Assembly (NCBI RefSeq): GCF_031877795.1
Contig: NC_133971.1
Location: 47,006,892-47,070,891, forward strand
Reading direction: 5' to 3'
Source: Strix aluco
Taxonomy: Eukaryota; Chordata; Aves; Strigiformes; Strigidae
DNA: 64,000 bases
Shown here: piece by piece, positions 45,441-57,000 of the stretch
Numbering within the stretch: the first letter of the stretch is position 1
How the letters are laid out: each line of letters starts with the position of its first letter
Made by a program: the position numbers and the translations under genes
The notes under the pieces: model-generated
Seen by the model: only the letters and a program-made list of their open reading frames with translations
What the model was told of the DNA's origin: nothing
Database searches by the model: none

Positions 45441-46020
45441 TCTGGCTGAAGTGGCGTTAACTTTCCTGATAGCAGCTCTCATGGTGCTGTGCTTTGTGCT
45501 GGTAGAGAGAAAGGTGTTGCTAACACACCAGTGTTTTGGCTGCTGCTGAGCAGGGCTTGCACAGCATCGAGGCTGTCACTCCAACGTCCCCCCTCACCAG
45601 TAGGCTGGGGGTGGGCAAGATCTTGTGGGGGGACATAGCCAGGACAGCTGACCCAAACTGAGCAAAGGGATTTTCCATACCATAGGACATCAGCTCAGCA
45701 ATAAAAGCTAAGTGAAAGGAGGAGGAAGTGGAGGGGGCATTCATTATTTATGACACTTGACTTCCGGAGCAACTGCTACATGTGCTGAGACCCTACTTCC
45801 CGGGAAGTGGCTGGACATTGCCTGCTGAAGGGAAGTAGAGATTAAATCTTTTGTTTTCCTTTGCTTCTGTGTGTGGCCTTTGCTTTTGCTTTATTCAACT
45901 GCCTTTATCTTGACCCACAAGTTTCTTCTCCATCTTATTTTCTCCCTCCCAATCCTGCTGAGAAGGGGAGTGATAGAGTGGCTTGGTGGGCGCGTGGTAT
46001 CCAGCCAAGGTCAAGTCATC
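45441..46020 (+). mobile_element. Solo LTR of an avian endogenous retrovirus, plus orientation
   Basis: It is the same family as 26971-27564 in opposite orientation. Shared words include CTCATGGTGCTGT, GGGTGGGCAAGATCTTG, CAGGACAGCTGACCCAA, AGGGATATTCC/AGGGATTTTCC, GTGATAGAGTGGCTTGGTGGG and CCAAGGTCAA. A TATA-like AGCAATAAAAGCT lies near 45697 and an ATTAAA near 45842. No retroviral genes flank it. The first bases differ from the other copy, so the 5' end looks eroded. Confidence 0.8.
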
Positions 46021-46024
46021 ACAA

Positions 46025-49000
46025 AAGGGTCCTGCTGCCATCAGTGCAGATCTCCAAAACTTAGATTCAGAATTATTTCCAAATTATCTAGAATTCCTTT
46101 CTCAAAAATAACATGCTTACATTACCATTCACTACCAAGCATTACAAAAAACCCCTGTGATGAAATATAAGGGTGACTGCTGTAATAAGTTACAGGGCAC
46201 AAAATGTAGAATTTACAAAGCACTCTAGAGTAAGTTTTTTATAAAATAAATCACTTAGAAATGGGAGAATCAACTTATAATGGATAACGGAGAGGGAAAG
46301 AAGAATAGCTTCCATGGCATTCATTTGAATGTTGTGAAATCCATGCAAACACCACTAAAATGTCAATACATGCAGAGTTATTGCATCATGCTAGTCAGGA
46401 CATTGCTTTTTTTTTCAAGTGCAAGAAACCATCATACTTTCATAGATACTGTGACATAGAAATTCAATGAGGATCAATGTACAGGAGTTTACATATGACT
46501 GACCATAACACTGTTCAAACAAAAGATACTAAGGAAAAAACCTAACTATATATACTTGCCTACAGCTGAGCACTTACTGCTCATCATGTAAGCACCACTT
46601 ATGGCCTTTCACAGATCCTTATTTAATCCTGGCAGAGTTCCTTTAGCCATGCACACATTTAATGTACAAAAATTTATACAAAATTATTTTATATAGACAA
46701 AGGATGTATTTCTCAGATATTTGATCTCTGACTGGCAACACCTCCATGAAGAATATTACAGCTCTAATAAAATATTTTCTATACTTCAGTGTATATTTTC
46801 ATAATGATCTGAAATATGCAACAGATAGTGTGATATCTAAGTCCAGTGTACACCAGCAACTGCATATGTGTAAGTATGAAACCTCTTTCAAAGTTAAAAG
46901 GAAATAGGCAGGTGAAGAACTGGCCCAAAATCTTTGTGGGTAGCTTAAGGTATCTTTCTTATGTAATGAACTCTGTAAGATAGTAAATTAATTTATCTTT
47001 TCAGTAACACTGCATTTTACTGACTAGAAACCTACTAGATAGATGGGATCCTTAATCACACTACTTTTAGCACGGTAATAACAATGCTGAACTTCAGAGA
47101 CACTGAAATTACACATACATGTTTCCTCTGTATCTTCTAAGCCATATTTACTGGACTAATGAAGCTAACTTTGTATTTCTGTCAGCACAGCACGCTCGAG
47201 AATGAGTTGAAGAGAGAAACATTATTTATTCTCACCTTTCACTCATCTTGAAAAAAACCACCAACATATTTTTGTCCATTCAAAACCATCCTTGAAGCAG
47301 CCTTCTCCCTGGTTCTAAATACTTTTTATATAAAAGCTCTCTAAACATCTGCCCACTTTCTTTATGACTCATAAAGGAAAAACTCATACTTCTCATTGTT
47401 ACTTTCTCCCCGAACAGCTGCAAGCTCTACTTTTCCTCTTGACTACTACAATCTTCTCTGGTATTTGGAAGGTGGGGACCAATCCCATTCATATGCCTTC
47501 CCAATGCTGAGTGTGTTAGTCATCTTCTGAGTGTTACTTCTGAGTTGCTATTTACCTCCTGAACAATTAATGAGCTTTCCCTTTTTCACTCTTCCTATTT
47601 CCCTCTTCCCCTACCTTTCTCTTGCTCCCCCCACCCCCCAACAACTATATTAATAATAATTAAAAATATCACATGAAAAGAGAAAAGCATGATCAATTCT
47701 TCACTATAGTCATGTGATGGGATGTTGCTTCACAACTTTTTCAACTTCCCATTTGCATTAAGGAGGGAATTATCTCCTTTTTTCTCTTAAGAGCCCAGAA
47801 CCACAGGCTGTATATCCTGATTTGCACCTCTGGGCATCATCAGGCTAGAAGTATTGATTACTGACACTTAAAAGTTATTGAAAAAGGCATACTTTTCAAA
47901 CATATTTATGCTTACCTTTAGGTGTGAGTAGTTCCATGGAAGAGAGACCACAGACATAGTTAAGGGATGTGCAAAAGTGTTTGAAGAACTAGAATCTTTA
48001 TTGTAAGGAATAATCAGAGAAAGAAAAAAACCACATAATTTTAAGATGCTATGAAGTTTTAGCTTTTTTAGCTAAGTTTTAGCTTTTTTTTTGCCTTGAA
48101 AACAAAGAAATGTGGCTGTATGCTTCCTTACAGCTAGGCTTTACTGCTAGTTTTTTTCTTTTCCCCTAAGGAATCTTATGCAACTGCAGACATGAAAAAC
48201 AGAATTCAAATGAATGACTATGTGCTAAATGCTCACTGCAGTGAGATGTGCAATTACAGATAGCTCTGATATCCTGTAAACAAATGTGCTCAAAGCAAAA
48301 ATGGTTCTGGCTCCAGCTGTACTATTTTGAAAACACATTGCTAGTATCACCTAAATAAATGCTTTGACCATTAGAGTGGAAAGGGTGACACTTCAAATTG
48401 TGTTTGGATACAAAATTTAAAAAGCTTAAAAACTATTCACCAAAATGAAGACACTTATCCGGAGCATAGGACACATTTATTTTGCGTAAGTGCATCAGAT
48501 GACAGGAGAAGTCTAAGCCATTTTACAACTGATTTAGTGGAAGAGACAGCACATATGATACACTCCATCTTTCTGAAGTCACATAAAGGAAAAGACAAAA
48601 AAACACGAAACTCCCCATAAACCTCTTCCTTCATTATTCATGAATCCATATATAGTGACTTACAATTTGTGAACCTTAAGTTGCTTTTTCAACTATGGTC
48701 TCTTAGAATTATATGCAATCACAATGGCCCTGATATTTTATAGCTTTTAACCATTTTATAATTCAGAGAATGTGTAAGATGAAGCGGTGTCATTTGTTAG
48801 TCTTTATGGGATTAAAGTTCGTCTTTAAATATATACTTTATTCTGCCAGTGATACATTAAAAACCCAAGAGAAGTAATACGATGGCATTGTAAAACAGTA
48901 TGGACAAAGATCAAGCCTGGGAAAAACAACTCACTTTCAGTGATTCAGGTTTGAGAATCGAAAACCCATTTCCAAGTGGGGAAATAAAAAATAAAAGCTC

Positions 49001-49710
49001 AGTTACAGCAGCCTTACAGAACACAGTGCTTACTTCAAGTTTTATTCTGGCAGCTGTCAAGCAGTTAACATTGATGAAAGTACCTATAGAACCATAAAGC
49101 ATTATTATTACATACGTCATGGCCAGAATTCTTTTTACCTGTATAACATGATATACTAGAGCAATTTGTATATGAAATATTTCTATATCAGTACAATAAA
49201 TCATAGCTCACTAAAATGCAATAGTGCTCAAAGAAGTGGTAGAATTACTGCCAATGCTAGCACTACTAGAAATCAAAATCTGTCAGATGCTATACGCTTA
49301 ATATAACTCTCTTCTGTACCCATTTTAAATTGTAAAGAGCCCATCAGAAGCAATGGAACACCTCATTACAAATACTATTACTTAAACTGAAGACCATCAA
49401 ACAGTAGCAAATTATTCTTTTAAAGGCTTGTTACTTCAGCAGACAACAAGCACCAAAATAATGCATGTCTGCTAGTTCTAAAATGCAAAATGTCCTGTGC
49501 ACCATATTACAAACATCAGATAGTTTGAACATACTTTTTGAATGGGCTACGTAATTTTTGTCGCAATAGTCTCACATCACTTGATCTATTTAAAAAAGAA
49601 AATAAAGCAAGAAGTGACAAAATGTGCTTATCTGTAACTTCTACTCCCATTCAAGGATAAAGGTAATATTTCAACCAAAAACTACACAGCCAGATGACGC
49701 CTGCTGTAAT
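46025..49710. other. Intergenic, AT-rich unique DNA
   Basis: No gene or recognised repeat. Frames are below 100 codons and random-looking. Confidence 0.6.
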
Positions 49711-49714
49711 ATTT

Positions 49715-49900
49715 GACCCATGTGGAAAGATGGAAGGAATTGGGGTTGTTTAGTCTACAGAAAAGAAAACTGAGGGGAGAAATGATAACAGTCTTTGAAT
49801 CAGCTGCAGCGAAGAGGTGAACAAATTGTTCATGGTTACGAAGGATGGAACAGGAAAAAATGGTCTTCTGTTGTAGACCTCTCCTGATTTTGAACTTTTT
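49715..49900 (+). mobile_element. Old CR1 LINE fragment, plus orientation
   Basis: The words GGAATTGGGGTTGTTTAGTC, AGAAAAGAAAACTGAGGGGA and ATGATAACAGTCTTTGAAT follow the CR1 sense strand coding for ...[14 protein letters not shown].... It is clearly more decayed than the minus-strand copies and lacks a recognisable 3' tail. Confidence 0.7.
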
Positions 49901-49904
49901 TTTA

Positions 49905-52900
49905 AATATAAAGAAACTGCCCCTGTGCAAAGCCACAGTGAATACAGTGTAGTTCTCAGCAGATTCTACTCAGTTTGTCTGTGTAAAGAATTTGCGGAGA
50001 CCTCCAAAATCTTCAAGATAGTTATGAATAATTAAAACAGAAAAATGAAGAGGTCGTAACAGATTTTTAAATATGATTCCCTAGTTTTATTGTAAGGATT
50101 TCTTTATTTTCACAATTACTACAGTAACTTTACAGTTTGTCTGGCTTTTGTGTACTTTCAGTTTGATAGTCATGACATCAAATTCCTACAAAAAGAACAT
50201 GTACTTCTTTCAGCATCAGGAAGAGATTTTCCATGTAAAATTAAATTTTCATTGAACATATTAAGTTTCTGCCTCTTTTTGAGATTTCTTCTTTAAACAT
50301 TGTTTTATCTTCTTCCAAAAATTATTTAGCAGCATCACGAATATGCATAAACTTTCCAAAATAATGTAAACCAGATTCTGTCTCATCTTGCTGTTTTTAA
50401 ATGTCTTCAGTGCTATTTACCACTCGTTTCATTCTTCCTGCCTCATACTGCCGTCTTGCACATGGATGAAACATATTTATACTTCAATAAACAGGGAAGT
50501 CGTCTTTGCAAACACCAACATATTTGTTGAGAGAGAGTGAAAGGGAACTCTGGGATTACTGTGGATAGTACTGTTCAGCATACCTACACCGAACAGGCTC
50601 TTCTGTATTAAGGAGTATTAAATTAATACTGGCCTGGCCAGACCATCTTTTCTTGTCTTCCCACCTCCTTGCTTGTTCCTCCGCACCTCACGATTTGAAC
50701 CAGTGTACTACTCTGTCTGAACTGTTCTGAGAAAATACAGTCCCATCAGCCAGTATTTGTCTTCTTTCAGTTTCAAAACTTAGAATTAGTTATGGCTCCA
50801 CCTTTTTCTACATTTCTGTCAGCATTCACCTTGTGACTTGCATGCATCTGGAGTATCAAAAATGCTCTGTCCCACATAGGTCCTTCCCACTCAGCCCACA
50901 TGCCCTCATATATGCTTCAAGAAGAACCTTTTTCCGTTTTCATCATATTCCTCTGAACATCCCACAGTCTGTAACATTCCTTGTTTAGTGTAAGCATAAT
51001 GACAACAATTTCAATGCAGACAAATACTGAATAAGTAGCTGTAATAAAGGTAGATTATAGTGATGAAGAGAGATGAAAATGCTAAGTTTTCACCATCTGG
51101 ATTTAACTGTTGAGATTTATGTGATTAGGTACATATGTCGGCTGCAAAAGGTTTCTGTGAGTATTTAGTTAAAAACCCTAACTATTTTCTAACATATTTG
51201 TACAATAATACAGTCAATTTACAATTTATACCCAACTATTGCAACAAGTCAGTGTACCTTTGGATTTTGTTATATTTCTGCAGTAAATCTTAACTTCAGA
51301 GTGAGTCAAACACCATTATTATGTGGTGATGCAATGCAAGGAAGGCAGCTGAATCATAATTTTAAATTCTCAGTACCTTATCAAACCAGCAGAGAAAATA
51401 AACACATACTCAGTTTATTCTAAGTAAACTCTCATACTCATATACTCGCTGAAAATGCATTGACATATCAAAGAATCTAGCATAAGAGACAGTGAAGTTT
51501 TGGGCCTGCTTTGATATTTAAAGAAGAATGTGGGAATGTGGGTGTGAAATATAGCCACCACTAGCAACAGGATCAAAGTACTTTAACCACCTATACACAC
51601 ATGAGCTAATTTTGTTTCAGCACTAAACCGAACAGATCTAATGAACTATACAGAAACTGGATAAATGTCTTGAACCATTGCCTGAAGCTCCACAGCTCGC
51701 AGAGCTGACTGTGAGTCCCCACAGGCAGGGTTTCGGTAAAGTCTTCAGTTTTACAAAATGCCAGCACATAGGTCACTTGTCAAAGTTAAGCCCTAGATTA
51801 GTCCAGGTGGTTCTCTGACCGAGGAGTCTACAACTGCAGATATTTTACACCTCTTGAGGAAAGGGGATCTACTTGTGTCAGTCATCAGTTGAGCAAGATG
51901 ATAATTCGGTGTTTCTGCTCATGTGCTATGTAATGTGGAATCACTAACCACCATTTCCTGCTCTGCCTGGGAAATGAATTTTTACTATAGTCACCTGATG
52001 AGAAATCTCATTGCACTTAGATGCACTAGTGTAGGCAGCATATGGGGCAGAGTGGGTAACTGCAGAAAAGTGACATCCCCTGCAAAAAACAGTCTATAAC
52101 CAATCTAGTCAAAGGTGTGCATTAGGGTATGTCTATGGTGTGTTTTAGTTTGAGTCAGAAATGCACTTTTGAAGTGAATCTCTCCAACAGCCACACTTAC
52201 TGTGCTTTGGTTCTCAACGCAGGGAGGTCTTGCCATGCACAAATGAGATTCCTGCCAGACGAAACTACACCAGAAATGCATCCCAGGAGCATGCCCAGCA
52301 CTCTTCAACTGCTACTGGGCATTTGGTCAGCTGGACAGACCACCAAAAGCACACAGTGCAGACAGCAACTTTTCAGCACCAACAATTGTGTCTACTACTT
52401 GCCAACGGAGGCACAGTCTCAAACTGAGAGGCTCAGCAGCACAGATAGTGTAGATGTGGCAGTGCAGAGTTTATTCTCCGTTGGGCACTCCACCTGAGCT
52501 CTGGGCTGGCTTTGCAACCAGCACCAGTCTCTCTGTGTAGGTGCTATGCTGTCTACCCAGAAACATAGTGCTGCTGTGTTTAATCCCGAGTGCGTTTACT
52601 AAATCACCACCTTCTGCTTCCAGTGTATCATATCTACTGATAATTCTTTCTCCATATGCTGGCACTTGGGAGGCCACAAATTTCGCTGTGTGGTACCATT
52701 TGCAAATTTTCTAGGGACTGTAGCAACACCACCATTTGGGACAGATCCTGAATGCAAACAGTTTTTGAGCAGAGAAGGTAACGGGTCAGTGTCAAATGTA
52801 ATTTGCTAGACTGGGATCCATCGTCTGTCTCGGTAGGCAATGGCTTGGGAAAGACATTTGCATGGGATGAATTCATTTGGTGCAGCTCCTTATTGTTCAA

Positions 52901-53100
52901 AGCTTGGGGTGCTGACATGGGTGCCAAGCAGTGCACCTCTACTGCTAAGAATGGAAACTCGAAGTTCAACAAGCACCTTACAGGCTCGTGTTTCTACTCA
53001 GCACATTAAATAAGCCAAAGATGAAAGACCAACAACCCACTTTCAAAATCCCCTGAACATCTATTTTGGCTACTTCATCCACTTGTGGGATCTTCAAGGA
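49905..53100. other. Intergenic DNA up to the PPIC promoter
   Basis: No gene recognised. AT-rich to about 51600, then of balanced composition. Some 110-120-codon frames at 52129-52497 and 52634-52972 show no family resemblance. Confidence 0.55.
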
Positions 53101-53119
53101 GCCCTCCTGTGCCCACGGA

Positions 53120-54030
53120 CTGGCTGAAGCCAAAAGCAGGGCTATCTGGCCCCTTCCAGCTCCTGCCTGGCGAGGCTGAGCCCCCGAGGAGCACACATGG
53201 CTTCCCGCCGCCACCCCGCGCCCCCCACAAGGCACAGGCACCACGATCCCCGTTCCCCCCGCATTTGTAACCACCCCAAACCCAGCCTGGGGTTTGGGGC
53301 TCACCCTAGAAGCGCGCCGTGCCCAAGAAGTAGGAAAACCCGCTCGGAAGAAAGCCGCGGGGCCTGAAGGCGGGCGGCTGTCACTGCGCCTCTGCCAGCG
53401 CCCGCCTCGGCCCAGGCAGGGACCCTCGCCGCCGCGCTCCCTCCAGGCTCCGTGCGCCTCGCCCCTCCCATCCGCCCGCCACAGCCAAGCGGGGCCAGCA
53501 CCGCCCACCGCTCGCCTGGGCCACCGCCCTCCCGCCGCTGGCCCCGGCAGCCCCCCCGCCACATGGCGCGGGAGGAGCCGCCCGCCGGCAGGCGCAGGCG
53601 CCGCAGCGCTCGCCTCAGCGCCATGGCCCGCGGCGGGCCGGCGGCGTTCCTCAGCGCTGTTGCTTGCCTTTGCTTCCTGGCCTTGGCGGCTGAGGGTTTC
53701 CGGAAGAGGGGACCCAGCGTGACGGCTAAGGTGACTCTGGCCCGCGGCCGGGCCCGCTCCGCCGGTCGGGAAGCCTCCCCGAGGCGAGTCGGGGTCGGTC
53801 GGTCGTGAGGGGGCCGCGGCGTCTCCGGAGCGGGCCTCCAAAGGGGTGTTTTCCCTGCCAGCTCCGCGCCCGTTGTCGGCGGTTACCGAGAGGCGGGGGC
53901 CGCCGGGCTGCCTTTTACCGCGGTTGTGTCGTGTAAAGCTGGTCCTTCGCTCCTTCCCCGAGCCGGATTCCGGGCAGACAGGAGGCCCCTGCGGGGGTCG
54001 GGTTTGGGGAAGGCTTGGGCAGGTGCCTTA
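53120..54030 (+). promoter_or_regulatory. PPIC: CpG-island promoter of PPIC
   Basis: CpG-dense DNA surrounds PPIC exon 1, with GC-box words and no clear TATA. This is usual for a broadly expressed cyclophilin gene. The transcription start is not resolved from sequence. An antisense frame of 287 codons (53841-52978) is a GC by-product. Confidence 0.75.
53623..53730 (+). CDS. PPIC: PPIC exon 1 (signal peptide, residues 1-36)
   Basis: Encodes the start, the hydrophobic signal core and [11 protein letters not shown]. The exon ends AAG|GTGACT in phase 0. The signal core is diverged from mammals while the following KRGPSVTAK is kept, as expected for a cleaved leader. Confidence 0.95.
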
Positions 54031-57000
54031 ACTTCTCCGTTTTGTAAGTGTTTTGTTTTTTTTCTTAACCTCTTTGGGCATGCCCCCTTCCTGTAGGCGC
54101 TGGCACACCTCAAACTCGCAGTTAGCAAAGCCTGCCTCAGGCTCACAGAAATGGTAACTTTAAAATTCGTAATTACATTCTTGCTTCTGCGGTCTCTGCT
54201 GTTGCCACAGGCAGTTTGGGGCTGCGTGGCGGTGTCCGTCCAGCGCCGAGCAGTGGGGCTTTAACCACTCCGGGGCTCACTTCTGCTGTATTTATTTTTT
54301 GCCCTCCCCGCCTTGCTGAAACTCTTGGTGGTGTGAACTGTCATTTTATCGCCTCCTTGTTTCCCGCTCTCTCGTAGTTCCTGCCATCGACAGGCTTGGG
54401 CGCCTGGTGTGAGTTAAAGCCTACCCCCGACCGCCTGGGGCTTCGGGCGTGCTGCCAGCGAGGCCGGGACCGGCGGGCAGCGCTCGGCGTGTCTCGGTGT
54501 TGCCGGGCTCCTCCGTAGGCGGGACGGGGTTTGTGCCAGACGTACGGGCGGTAATTACAGATGGCACCGCCCAAGAGACGGACTTGGGGGCCGGTGCAGC
54601 CTGGCACGGGATGGGGATGCACCTGCGTATGGCAACACGCCAGCACCTCTTTCCAAAAAGTTTTTGCTGGTGCAGGAAGTGCGATGTGTAGCCCGGCTTT
54701 GGATAAAGTAGGGATTAAATATTTCTGTCGCCAAGTACCTTTCCACCTACACTCAAGAGGAGTTCCATTTTCCTGGTGAAAGATGCCTGCACTCGGAAAG
54801 CGTGACAGGGCAGGGCAGGGGCAGAGCTGCTTCCTCTGGCACAACCTCAGCTTGCTAAGCCTTTGTCTGTGAACTCCATTGCTGTTGTTGTCTACGACTG
54901 TCTACGGTTTTATTGCTATGGACTTGTAGCCCATGAATGTGATTTGGGGGGGGCGGGGGGGCAATATATTCCAGTTTAATTATGCATGAAGTACTTTGCT
55001 TCTTCAGACCTTCTGCTTGGGATTTAATTTTATGCCCTTTTCTGATTCTTACATTCTGGGACACAGAGAATTGCAACTGCCAGTTTTTCTTGTCTAAGCC
55101 AGTCATAACTTTACAGACCTCATCAAATCACACCAGTTTGGGCTCTTCCAGCTTGCATAGTTTTATTTAATATTTCTTCATAGCAAAGGTATTCCAGACC
55201 ATTGACCATACGTGCTGTCCTTTTCTCTAACTTTTTTAGGTTGGTTTTATCATTCTGCAGTAGAGAAGCCAGAATGACATGCAGCACTCAGGGTGTGACA
55301 GCACAGTACTGTGTACTGTGATAATTATGCCCATCTCTTGTCCTTACCCATTTTTAATTATTTCTAACATTTATTTTTCTTCTCTGACCTTCACAAGTCC
55401 AGAGCCAAACTTTTCATCAATCTGCTCAGGGTGACTCCAGATGTCTTTTCTGAGTGGTAGCTAATTTAGGACCCCTTGTTGTGGCTGTAATAGTCCTCTT
55501 CCAGATGCAGTATTTTGCATTTATCAGGAGTTCCTTTGTCATTATATTACCTGGTCTCTAGGAATCATGAGATCTTTCTTTCACAGTCAACTCTTTCTGC
55601 CCCCCCCCCCCCCCCAAAAAAAAAAAAATTGAGTACTTTTGGCTGCTTTTTAATTTTGATATACACCATCTTGTGCAAATTATATGTAAGTATGTTCATG
55701 AGAACCAGCCAGTCTTACTGGTGCGCTCTTTTTGATTTCAGTCTTGAAATACTTACTGCAAATTGTAAATAAGATTACATGTTTACATAAATACTAATAA
55801 GACTGAAAATTTATAGTATTTATTTGCTTTAGGAGTTTTTGGTGAAGACTCTGGCCAGATGTTTTTTGAGATTTGAGACTGAGGTGTTGACTAGTTCACT
55901 AGAGTCTACATGCTTACTGACTTTCCAGAGAACTTGAGGAAATATGCTTAAGAGAACGTGGCTTCTCTACGCAAAAATGACATCTAGGGCTACCAAATAT
56001 TTCCGTATTTGATTTCCTGGCCAGAAATATGCAGACATGTTATGTGCAGCATAATTAGGAAGCGCAGAGCTTTCCAAAAATCACCAAGCATGTAGCACAG
56101 GTATGTGAAGTGCTTACAGGAAACCAGGAATTTACGGGTTGTTTGCAAACGCAGAATAAGCTGAAACAAAGCTTTGGAAAGTCCTGGGTTTGCTGCTTAG
56201 GTGAGCAGCTCTGCCACGAATTAAGCCTTCTGGTTGGGTTAGGTTTACAATATATGATGGACTTTTCTCCCTATGCTCTGTGAAAGTGTTTAACATTACC
56301 ACTATCTGGGGTCATTGTTTGGTAGCCTTGGTTGTGTTACTTACATATGCTTATGTATTTCAGGCAGTCCTACTAGAACAGCATTTCCAGGCAAAATAAA
56401 GTGCATTTAGAAAATGTGGGCAGCCAGTACCCTTTACCTAGATAACCCTGGCGGCAAAGTTCAGAGAGATATGTTTATAAAAATGTTAAAAAGTTAGTGA
56501 AATTGTGCTGTTAATACTTCGAGAGCCACACATCTAAGAAGTATATAATTTAGTGCCAAGTGCCAAGGAAATGAATGAGGTGTATCAAAAGGAATTTTAT
56601 TTTCTTTATAGAGTTTTTATAGGGTTAGCCAGACGTTCAGCAGTTCCACATGGAAGATCAAGAAAAATTTAGAAGGGGAGCGTGAAAGAGGCATTCACAT
56701 TGGAGAGACTGTGGTCATTTATTATCATCATTGGACTAATTTCTTAGCGTTACAGACAAGTAATATCTGGTTGAGTGCCACAAGGAACAGCAAATACCAC
56801 ATCATAGGAATACACATTGCTGTTTCCTAGAAGCTGTAATAGTCTTTATGTAACTTTTTCAGAACTTCAAAATGCCTCATTTCCTGACAGCTGTTCCTAT
56901 TTTCAGTTATTGTTGGAACATTTTTAGACATTCAAATATGCATTCATATATTCTGAACTATATTAAAATGCTTTATAACTCATTAACCTTTTTGAAATTG

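Noticed and set aside
52978-53841. 287-codon minus-strand frame
   Set aside because: Antisense to PPIC exon 1 and its CpG-island promoter, low-complexity, no family.
54341-54844. 167-codon minus-strand frame in PPIC intron 1
   Set aside because: Moderately GC-rich intronic DNA; no recognisable domain and no clear splice context.
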